Part shown: positions 57,463-64,000 of the stretch, in pieces
Layout: every line of letters begins with the position of its first letter
Numbering within the stretch: the first letter of the stretch is position 1
Assembly (NCBI GenBank): GCA_964369955.1
Contig: CAYJFQ010000005.1
Location: forward strand, 24,317 to 88,316
DNA length: 64,000 nucleotides
Source: CAYJFQ01 sp964369955
Lineage (GTDB): Bacteria > Bacillota_I > Bacilli_A > Erysipelotrichales > Erysipelotrichaceae
Reading direction: 5' to 3'
Made by a program: the position numbers and the translations under genes
The notes under the pieces: generated by a model
What the model was told of the DNA's origin: nothing
Database searches by the model: none
The model's input: only the letters and a program-made list of their open reading frames with translations

Positions 57463-59053
57463 TATATTAATGTTAATTGAGAAGGGTGTCTATTATTTAG
57501 TTGCATTATTTTTTACATATCCGTTAATGATGGTTATATTGCAAATGTTCCAACAAAATAGATATGAAAATCATCGTTATTTTAAATGGCAGACTAATAA
57601 TTTAGAGAACTTATTTAAAAATATCTTGATTCCTATTATAGTGGCAATTATTTTAGTTTTATTAAATAGATTTATTAGTTTATATTGGCTTGAGCAATTA
57701 TTGTCAATTTTTACTTTCATAATCTTTGGATATTTATGGTTAATTTTACTTGGAAAAAAAGAACAAATAAAACCTTTGGTATTTACAAATCGTGTTAAAA
57801 GACAAATGGTTACTTTCTTTGTGGTTGATTTATTTGTTATTTGTTTAATTAGAAATTATTCTATTACTATTCATTTTTTAATTGCGTTTATTCCTTTTGT
57901 TAATTATTGGTTAATTTATCTAGTTAGTTTTATTAATATGCCAATTGAGAAATATATTCAGAATCAATTTATTAAAGATGCTAAAGGTATTGTTATGAGT
58001 AACTCTAACTTAAAGAAAATCGGAATCACTGGTAGTTATGGAAAGACTTCGACAAAGAATATTGTAGGAGAAATATTGGCTCAAAAGTATTACACTTTGA
58101 TTACGCCTGCTTCATTTAATACACCAATGGGAATTACTAGAACTATTAGGGAATATTTAAAACCTATTCATCAAGTTTTTGTTTGTGAGATGGGGGCTGA
58201 TAAAGTTGGAGACATTTCATATTTAATGGATTTTGTAAAACCTGAAATTGGGATAGTGACTTCTATTGGGCAAGCTCATCTTGCGACCTTTAAATCTCAA
58301 AATAATATTATTAATGAAAAGATGCAGATGATTGAGAATTTGCCTGTCAATGGTGTTGGGGTTTTAAATTATGATAATCAGTTTATTGCAGAGTATCGGA
58401 TTAAAAATAGTTGTAAGATTTTAACTTATGGAATTAGTAATACTGATGTTGATTATTATGCTTGTGATATTAAATACTCCCCTGAAGGTACTAGCTTTAA
58501 GGTTGTGGATAGAAATGGTAAGAAACATAAATTTACTACTAAGTTATTGGGAGAGCATAATGTTGCCAATATTTTATCGGGTATTTGTGTTGGTCAAGCT
58601 TTAGGGATTGAGTTTAAAGATTTGATTACTGCAGTGGCTCAAGTAAAACAAATTCCACATCGTTTGGAAGTTAAGAAATACTTGCAACATACTATGATTG
58701 ATGATGGTTTTAACTCTAATCCTGTGGGTAGTGCTATGGCTTTAGAAGTTTTAAAGATGATGCCTAAACCTCGAGTTTTAGTTACTTGTGGAATGATTGA
58801 TTTAGGTGAAGCACAGTATCGATTAAATAAAGAGTTCGGCTTAAAGATTAATGGCTGTGCAGATAAAGTTATCTTGGTAGGACCGTTACAAAGTGCTCCT
58901 ATTAAAGATGGGTTAATTGAGAGTGGTTATTCTAGCAAAGATATTATCGTGGTTAATAGCACAAAAGAAGCTTTTAATACCTTAAATAGTATGTCTAAAA
59001 AACCAATAACATTCTTGGTTGAGAATGATTTACCTGATGCATTTAATCGCTAG
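57455..59053 (+). CDS. Membrane-anchored MurF-like Mur ligase
   Basis: A 532-residue fusion. Residues 1-180 hold about five hydrophobic helices (near 8-28, 57-74, 80-100, 117-135, 138-160), then a Mur ligase central domain with ATP loop GITGSYGKTS (190-199), TPASFNTPMGIT, the metal part EMGADKVGDI, GEHNVANILSG, and a C-terminal domain with IDDGFNSNPVGS, the MurF-type D-D-x-Y/F-N-x-N-P motif. MurF adds D-Ala-D-Ala to UDP-MurNAc-tripeptide. The usual N-terminal UDP-binding domain of MurF is replaced by the membrane part. Ddl lies 650 bp downstream. ATG overlaps the hydrolase stop. Confidence 0.8.
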   Translation: MFNILMLIEKGVYYLVALFFTYPLMMVILQMFQQNRYENHRYFKWQTNNLENLFKNILIPIIVAIILVLLNRFISLYWLEQLLSIFTFIIFGYLWLILLGKKEQIKPLVFTNRVKRQMVTFFVVDLFVICLIRNYSITIHFLIAFIPFVNYWLIYLVSFINMPIEKYIQNQFIKDAKGIVMSNSNLKKIGITGSYGKTSTKNIVGEILAQKYYTLITPASFNTPMGITRTIREYLKPIHQVFVCEMGADKVGDISYLMDFVKPEIGIVTSIGQAHLATFKSQNNIINEKMQMIENLPVNGVGVLNYDNQFIAEYRIKNSCKILTYGISNTDVDYYACDIKYSPEGTSFKVVDRNGKKHKFTTKLLGEHNVANILSGICVGQALGIEFKDLITAVAQVKQIPHRLEVKKYLQHTMIDDGFNSNPVGSAMALEVLKMMPKPRVLVTCGMIDLGEAQYRLNKEFGLKINGCADKVILVGPLQSAPIKDGLIESGYSSKDIIVVNSTKEAFNTLNSMSKKPITFLVENDLPDAFNR

Positions 59054-59069
59054 ATATAGCGATTTTTTT
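59045..59069 (+). terminator. Intrinsic terminator of MurF-like gene
   Basis: AATCGCTA (59045-59052) pairs with TAGCGATT (59057-59064) around GATA, with seven T. The stop codon lies at the top of the stem. Confidence 0.82.
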
Positions 59070-59079
59070 ATTTTTAGAT

Positions 59080-59085
59080 TATAAT
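59080..59085 (+). promoter_or_regulatory. Nudix-ddl -10 box
   Basis: Consensus TATAAT 15 nt before the ATG with GAGGT between; transcription would start within a few bases of the Shine-Dalgarno site. Confidence 0.5.
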
Positions 59086-59100
59086 AGAACGAGGTAAAAT

Positions 59101-59694
59101 ATGAAATATAATGAATTTGTAGCAAGATGTCAGGCCTTAGCAAAAATCGGAAAAAAATTTTCTAAGGATCCATATGCCTTAGAGAATTATCAAGAACTTG
59201 AGGATTTAAGTAAAGAGATGATGAATCAACTAACTGGAGATGCAAGAATTAGTATTTATGAAAGAGATATTTACCCAACTCCAAATAGTTCAGTCAGAGT
59301 TATTGTTTTTAAAGATGATAAGTTATTGATGGTTAAAGAGATTCAAGATGGTGGTTGGTCAGTTCCTGGTGGCTGGTGTGATGTTTTTGAGAGTTTGAAG
59401 GAAGCAGCTGTCAAAGAGGTCAATCAAGAAACTGGGTATCAGATAAAGATTGGTAGACTACTAGCAATTTTTCAAAGAGAAAGATACAAAGATTATCCAA
59501 CAATTATTTCTGAACAGGTTCATTATTTTGTTGGTGAAATAATAGGAGGCAGTAAGTTGATTAATCATGAAGTTAGTGATATCGAGTTTGTTGATTTAAA
59601 TGAAGAAATTGAATTATCTCGTAAAATTTCAAGGCAGGAATTATCTATAGCTCTTGAAGTTTATCGAAAAAATAAAGAAGTATACGTTGATTAA
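59101..59694 (+). CDS. Nudix hydrolase with N-terminal helical domain
   Basis: A 197-residue Nudix protein: an N-terminal helical Nudix_N-like part (about 1-60, with YPTPNSSVRVIVF leading into the fold) and the Nudix box GWCDVFESLKEAAVKEVNQE. Compared with G-x5-E-x7-R-E-U-x-E-E-x-G-U, Arg is Lys and the first Glu of the E-E pair is Gln. The N-terminal type occurs in ADP-ribose or nucleoside-diphosphate-linked hydrolases; substrate unknown. GAGGT precedes the ATG. Ddl follows after 13 nt. Confidence 0.87.
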   Translation: MKYNEFVARCQALAKIGKKFSKDPYALENYQELEDLSKEMMNQLTGDARISIYERDIYPTPNSSVRVIVFKDDKLLMVKEIQDGGWSVPGGWCDVFESLKEAAVKEVNQETGYQIKIGRLLAIFQRERYKDYPTIISEQVHYFVGEIIGGSKLINHEVSDIEFVDLNEEIELSRKISRQELSIALEVYRKNKEVYVD

Positions 59695-59707
59695 GGAGAT
59701 TAAAACA

Positions 59708-60883
59708 ATGAAATATCAAGTAGGTGTCTTATTTGGAAGTGAATCAGTTGAACATGAGATTAGTATTATTTCTGCTAATCAAGCAATTAATGCCTTGGAT
59801 ACTAATAAATATGAGGTTATACCATTATATATTGGTAAAAATCGTCAACTTTATTTTGGGGAGTTATTGTCAGATATCAAAAATTTTAAAGATTTAGATA
59901 ATTTAATTAAACAATCTACTCAAGTAACCTTAGTTAAACAAGATAATAAATGTTTAGTTATCCCTGTGAAAAATAAATTATTTAGTAAACCACTTGCTAG
60001 TATTGATATCATTGTTCCTGTTGTTCATGGGACTAATTGTGAAGACGGAACAGTGCAGGGTTTAATTGAAATGTTAAAGGTTCCTTATGTCGGGTGCAAT
60101 GTTTTAGCAGCTGCTGTTGGGCAAGATAAAGTGTTTATGAAACATATCCTAGAAAATAATGGGGTTCCTGTATTACCTTGGACTTGGTTTTATAGTAATG
60201 AGTTTGAGAATAATCAAAAAGAGTTGATTAATAAATTAGAAAGCAAGTTAGAATACCCGATGATTGTTAAGCCTGCAAATTTAGGCTCATCAGTAGGTAT
60301 TAGTCCTGCTAAGAATAAAAAAGAGCTTATTGAGGCCATTATTGAGGCTAAACAATTTGATCAAAAAATAGTTGTAGAAAAAATGTTGGAGTCAATCGTT
60401 GAGGTCAATTGTTCGGTGTTGGGCAATCATAATAGTTGTATTGCGTCTTGTGTTGAAGAGATTGTTAATGAGAAAGAGTTTTTATCTTATAGCGAAAAAT
60501 ATTTAAGTGGTTCAAAAAGTAAGGGTATGGCTAACACTTCAAGAATCATTCCTGCTCGTTTAACTGATAAAGAGACAGAATTAGTTAAGCAGTTAGCGAT
60601 TGACACTTTTTTAAACTTAGACTCAAGTGGAGTTGCTAGAGTTGATTTAATTAAAGATTTAAAGAGTAAGAAGTTTTTTGTTAATGAAATAAATACAATT
60701 CCTGGTTCTTTGTCTTTCTATTTGTGGCAAGAAGTTGGTGTTGATTTTACACAATTAATGGATCGTTTGATTGAAATTGCGTTAGATAATTATCGCATCA
60801 AAGAGATGATGACATTTTCTTATAGTACTAATGTTTTAAGTAATTTTGGTGGCAGTAAAGGAAGTAAGGGAGTTAAAGGATAG
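59708..60883 (+). CDS. ddl: D-alanine--D-alanine ligase
   Basis: ATP-grasp ligase making the D-Ala-D-Ala dipeptide for wall precursors. The 391 residues have GVLFGSESVEHEIS, VVHGTNCEDGTVQGLIEML, KPANLGSSVGIS and NEINTIPGSLSFYLW, the metal- and substrate-binding core. A long insert and a Gly/Ser/Lys tail (NFGGSKGSKGVKG) extend it beyond the usual 350 residues. ATG 59708 has AAGGAG upstream; a longer reading from 59654 runs inside the Nudix gene. It supplies the substrate of the MurF-like ligase upstream. The SFYLW context favours D-Ala over D-Lac specificity, which is inference. Confidence 0.94.
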   Translation: MKYQVGVLFGSESVEHEISIISANQAINALDTNKYEVIPLYIGKNRQLYFGELLSDIKNFKDLDNLIKQSTQVTLVKQDNKCLVIPVKNKLFSKPLASIDIIVPVVHGTNCEDGTVQGLIEMLKVPYVGCNVLAAAVGQDKVFMKHILENNGVPVLPWTWFYSNEFENNQKELINKLESKLEYPMIVKPANLGSSVGISPAKNKKELIEAIIEAKQFDQKIVVEKMLESIVEVNCSVLGNHNSCIASCVEEIVNEKEFLSYSEKYLSGSKSKGMANTSRIIPARLTDKETELVKQLAIDTFLNLDSSGVARVDLIKDLKSKKFFVNEINTIPGSLSFYLWQEVGVDFTQLMDRLIEIALDNYRIKEMMTFSYSTNVLSNFGGSKGSKGVKG

Positions 60884-60892
60884 GGGGATAGT

Positions 60893-62230
60893 ATGAACTA
60901 TATTAATAGAGTTATTGAAGATTTAAAAGTAAAGGATAGCAATCAACCGGAATTTATTCAAGCTGTTAGTGAGGTGCTTAATTCTTTGGAAGTGGTATTT
61001 CAAAAACATCCAGAATACCAAGATATGGGTATTTTAGAGAGAATTGTCGAACCTGAGCGCATTATTCAGTTTAGAGTTCCTTGGGTTAATGATGCTGGTA
61101 TGGTTGTTGTGAATCGTGGTTATCGTATTCAGTTTAATGGTGCTATTGGTCCTTATAAGGGTGGTTTAAGATTTCATCCTAGTGTTAACTTAGGCATCTT
61201 AAAGTTTTTAGCTTTTGAACAAATATTCAAGAATGCTTTAACTACTTTGCCTATTGGTGGAGGTAAGGGTGGTAGTGACTTTGATCCTAAAGGCAAAAGT
61301 GATCAAGAGATCTATCGTTTTTGTGTAAGTTTTATGAGTGAGTTATATCGTCATATTGGTCCTAACGTTGATGTGCCCGCTGGCGATATGGGAGTTGGAG
61401 CTCGTGAAATTGGTTTCCTATTTGGACAATATCGTCGTTTAAGGGGTTCTTATGATGCTGGTGTTATTACGGGTAAAGGCTTAAATTATGGAGGGTCTTT
61501 AGTTCGTAAAGAGGCTACAGGGTATGGATTATTATATTTTGTTAAGGAAATGGCTGATGCTAATGGAATTGATCTAAATGGCAAGAAAACTATTATTTCC
61601 GGAAGTGGGAATGTAGCTATTTATGCTTTAGAGAAAGCTAATGAATTAGGTCTTAAAGTTATTTCAATGTCTGATTCTAAGGGTTATATTGTGGCTGATT
61701 CTCTTGATGTAGAAGCTGTTAAAGAAATAAAAGAGGTTAAGAGAACTTCTTTAGAAGACTATTTAAATTATCATCCAGAAGCTAAATACTATCCTGGTAG
61801 TGTTTATGACGGAGACTTAAAGGCTGAGGTTATTTTACCTTGTGGTACTCAAAATGAAGTTAATTTACAACGAGCTAAAAGATTAGTTTCAAATGGAGCT
61901 ATCATTGTAGCTGAGGGTGCCAATATGCCTGATGATAATCAAGCTATAGCGTATTACCTAGAAAAAGGAATTTTATTTGGACCAGGTAAAGCAGCTAATG
62001 CAGGTGGTGTTGCGACAAGCGCATTAGAGATGTCTCAAAATAGTTTAAGAATGAGTTGGAGTTTTCAAGAAGTTGATCAACAATTAAAAAACATTATGAA
62101 AGAAATTCATTCACAATGTTTATTGGCTATTAATGAGTATGATTTAGATAAACATGATTATGTTTCTGGCGCAAATATTGCTGGTTTTGAGAAGGTTGTT
62201 AAGTCAATGATCACTCAAGGTTATTATTAA
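60893..62230 (+). CDS. gdhA: NADP-specific glutamate dehydrogenase
   Basis: Hexameric dehydrogenase aminating 2-oxoglutarate. The 445 residues match the GdhA hexamer type: YKGGLRFHPSVN, PIGGGKGGSDFDPKGKSD (catalytic Lys region), VPAGDMGVGAREIGFLFGQY, TGYGLLYF, the nucleotide loop GSGNVAIYAL, and ANAGGVATSALEMSQNS. The GSGN Rossmann and following SDSKG suggest NADP use. AGGGGGAT precedes the ATG. It fixes ammonia such as that released by NagB. Its stop overlaps that of rqcH. Confidence 0.95.
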   Translation: MNYINRVIEDLKVKDSNQPEFIQAVSEVLNSLEVVFQKHPEYQDMGILERIVEPERIIQFRVPWVNDAGMVVVNRGYRIQFNGAIGPYKGGLRFHPSVNLGILKFLAFEQIFKNALTTLPIGGGKGGSDFDPKGKSDQEIYRFCVSFMSELYRHIGPNVDVPAGDMGVGAREIGFLFGQYRRLRGSYDAGVITGKGLNYGGSLVRKEATGYGLLYFVKEMADANGIDLNGKKTIISGSGNVAIYALEKANELGLKVISMSDSKGYIVADSLDVEAVKEIKEVKRTSLEDYLNYHPEAKYYPGSVYDGDLKAEVILPCGTQNEVNLQRAKRLVSNGAIIVAEGANMPDDNQAIAYYLEKGILFGPGKAANAGGVATSALEMSQNSLRMSWSFQEVDQQLKNIMKEIHSQCLLAINEYDLDKHDYVSGANIAGFEKVVKSMITQGYY

Positions 62231-63828
62231 TCAGGTTTCACAGGGTCAATAAAAATAGTTTTATAATCACTGATACTTACTAGTCCTGCTGGACTATTAG
62301 GTATCTTTTTTAAATTTTTGACTAGTGTATAGTTAACAGGAACACTGCTTGATAAGCGTCCCTTTGAATAGTAAGCTGCTAAGTTTGCACAAAATCTAAT
62401 TTCTTCTTCATTAAGTTTGTTGCTGTCAATAGCTACATGCGCTCCGTGGTAGTCTTTAGTGTGGAACCAAGTGTAATTTTTTCTTGATAGTTTAAAAGTT
62501 ACATAGTCATTTTGAAGATTGTTTTTCCCAAGATATACTTTTTTATCATTAATAGTGTATTCTTGGTAGTTAATCTTTTTGTTCTTAATTTTTTTAATTT
62601 TCTTGCGGATATATCCTTTTTCAATTAGCTCTTCTTGGATTTCTTTGGCAGTGTGGAAGTCTGAGATTTCTAGCTGTTCTTGAAGGATAGTGAAATATAA
62701 TATTAAATCTTCACAGATTTTAATTTGTTTTACCAAATGACTTTGAGCATTTCTTCCTTTTTGATATTTTTGATAGTATTTACGCGCATTGTATTTAGCA
62801 TCAAATTTCTTGTCTAAAGGGATTTCTACTTCAGATGATGTTTCATAGTTAAAAAGAGTTATAGACTCTCTATTACCCTTTATTTGCTGGATATTAGAAA
62901 ATATTAGATCACCATAGATTCTCCACTTATCACAATCCCGAGCCTGAGTTAAACCATCGACAAGCTTAGGTAGTTTATTATGTAGTTTTTTAAGTTCACT
63001 TCTAATCGTCTTAGAAATATTATCAGTAAATTGTTCAATTCTTAAACGTTCTTGAACATCTTGATAGATTAAGTCAAAACCCTGATTAATTGGATACGTA
63101 ATAGCCACTTGGTTTAAATGTTTCAGAGGTAAAACATGGTAACATTTACTATCGGGATAAAAATAAATACTTTGAGAACTAGATACTTCTTCCATGATAC
63201 TTTTAAATAACTCCCCATGTACCATTCGATGTTGCACCTCTTTAGCTAACAATGGAGAAAATCCATCAAACTGATTAACTAAAGAATCATCAAGATCAAC
63301 ACTATCATTAATCAAAGGATTTTTTTTATCAATCTTTTCATTTGGGATATATTTAGCTCCTGCAAAAATAACACGCTTGGTATTTTCGTAAGGAGGTATT
63401 CTCTTTAAAGCATCTAATATTTTATTATCACTATCACAAAGAATAACATTGGCATATTTACCCATAAGTTCAACATACAAGTAAAAGATTTTGCGATCGC
63501 TAACTTCATTACTTTTATTGATAGTAATAATCAAATAACGGTCTAAACCCCCTTGCTGAATTGAGGTAATAATTCCATTTTCTAAATATTTACGTAATAA
63601 CATAATAAAAGCTGAAGGAGTAGTAGGGTTAATATAACTATTTTCACTGATATTAATACGGTTATATTGTGAGTGTGCACATATTAATAATTGTTGATTT
63701 TTATAATTGGCACGAATACTTAAGAGAATCTCACTATCACTAGGTTGACTTATTTTGTTAATTTTAGCAGGGACAACTGCCTGCAAACTCTTAGTTTCTT
63801 GATTTAGTATTAATCCATCTACAGCCAT
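62227..63828 (-). CDS. rqcH: Rqc2/RqcH ribosome quality control factor (NFACT family)
   Basis: Binds stalled 50S-peptidyl-tRNA complexes and recruits Ala-tRNA to add C-terminal alanine tails. The 533 residues contain NFACT-N with the Asp96-Arg97 pair (QGGLDRYLI) needed for Ala tailing in Bacillus RqcH, a coiled-coil middle (about 270-400), and the NFACT-R domain with YTWFHTKDYHGAHVAI. It was once annotated as fibronectin-binding. Start 63828 follows GAGGTG by 6 nt; a GTG three codons upstream is part of that site. Single gene, no terminator separates it from gdhA. Confidence 0.93.
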   Translation of the reverse strand: MAVDGLILNQETKSLQAVVPAKINKISQPSDSEILLSIRANYKNQQLLICAHSQYNRINISENSYINPTTPSAFIMLLRKYLENGIITSIQQGGLDRYLIITINKSNEVSDRKIFYLYVELMGKYANVILCDSDNKILDALKRIPPYENTKRVIFAGAKYIPNEKIDKKNPLINDSVDLDDSLVNQFDGFSPLLAKEVQHRMVHGELFKSIMEEVSSSQSIYFYPDSKCYHVLPLKHLNQVAITYPINQGFDLIYQDVQERLRIEQFTDNISKTIRSELKKLHNKLPKLVDGLTQARDCDKWRIYGDLIFSNIQQIKGNRESITLFNYETSSEVEIPLDKKFDAKYNARKYYQKYQKGRNAQSHLVKQIKICEDLILYFTILQEQLEISDFHTAKEIQEELIEKGYIRKKIKKIKNKKINYQEYTINDKKVYLGKNNLQNDYVTFKLSRKNYTWFHTKDYHGAHVAIDSNKLNEEEIRFCANLAAYYSKGRLSSSVPVNYTLVKNLKKIPNSPAGLVSISDYKTIFIDPVKPD

Positions 63829-63873
63829 TTTATTCACCTCATAAATTTTTCTTTAAAATTATATCATAAGTTG

Positions 63874-63902
63874 TTGACACATGTATTTTTATTTGATATA
63901 TT
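63874..63902 (+). promoter_or_regulatory. tRNA-Ile promoter
   Basis: TTGACA (63874-63879), 17-nt spacer, TGATATATT with -10 TATATT at 63897-63902; start expected about 15 nt before the tRNA. Confidence 0.75.
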
Positions 63903-63923
63903 TATATGGCATTCAAGAAATGT

Positions 63924-64000
<77 letters not shown>

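Overview
The window is 64 kb of AT-rich, gene-dense DNA (roughly one third G+C by eye) from a low-GC Gram-positive bacterium. TGA is used as a stop (priA, rsgA, rpe), so this is the standard code and not the mycoplasma code. The gene order gmk-priA-rsmB-rlmN-prpC-prkC-rsgA-rpe-thiN-rpmB is a Bacillota hallmark. A PASTA kinase, a Mur ligase and D-Ala-D-Ala ligase show a peptidoglycan wall. A glycyl radical enzyme, several radical SAM proteins and an Fe-S aldo/keto reductase point to an anaerobe. I suspect the Erysipelotrichia / wall-bearing Mollicutes-relative area, but I cannot place it from sequence alone. I see no prophage, insertion sequence, CRISPR or defence island.

Layout. 26-4274: a NagB deaminase, then a glycyl radical enzyme with its activase and a TfoX-N protein. 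4308-9229: cardiolipin synthase, then deoC plus an SDR reductase facing a GntR/UTRA regulator and HAD phosphatase across a compact divergent promoter. 9297-14194: rpsO with a structured leader, a class II aldolase, and a five-gene sugar-phosphate operon (NagB-like, HPS, PHI, TIM-barrel isomerase, alpha/beta hydrolase). 14290-20638: small accessory genes, pnp, an EamA transporter, MarR plus MATE. 20649-22964 (minus): phosphoesterase and the YtqA/YtqB (MnmL/MnmM) tRNA modification pair. 23054-32823: the gmk-to-rpmB housekeeping cluster. 32852-41713: rRNA-modification genes facing hemolysin III, a thioredoxin-like lipoprotein, nucleotidyltransferase, PepP, aldo/keto reductase, KtrB/KtrA and a lipoprotein. 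41763-48295: DegV, TSCPD protein, a heterodimeric ABC exporter, a TPP-riboswitch thiT, a D-2-hydroxyacid dehydrogenase. 48386-48648: tRNA Ser-Asp-Gly operon (minus). 48795-53873: a radical SAM/glutaredoxin/GNAT operon, a DUF4438 protein, two more GNATs and a UMF1-type transporter. 54018-63828: TcdA, malic enzyme, HAD, hydrolase, a membrane-anchored MurF-like ligase, Nudix, Ddl, GdhA, and RqcH on the opposite strand. The window ends exactly at the CCA of a tRNA-Ile.

Themes. Carbon flow: NagB feeds fructose-6-phosphate, and the HPS/PHI pair can interconvert it with ribulose-5-phosphate plus formaldehyde. Rpe and DeoC handle pentose phosphates. Thiamine: riboswitch-controlled ThiT imports it and ThiN pyrophosphorylates it. 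Translation upkeep: RlmN, RsmB, RsgA, MnmL/MnmM, TcdA and RqcH.

The most unusual pattern is in gene starts. Several genes (gntR at 7631, ytqA at 22964, rlmN at 27006, the methyltransferase at 34364, hemolysin III at 34429, a GNAT at 53873, probably the hydrolase at 56704) have no Shine-Dalgarno site and instead carry a -10 box ending 6-7 nt before the ATG. This predicts leaderless mRNAs in a genome whose other genes have strong AGGAGG-type sites. Two of these starts lie in divergent pairs whose opposing -35 boxes overlap. Other items worth attention are the unassigned glycyl radical enzyme, the NagB/HPS/PHI operon, the membrane MurF-like ligase and a phosphoesterase without the GNH motif.
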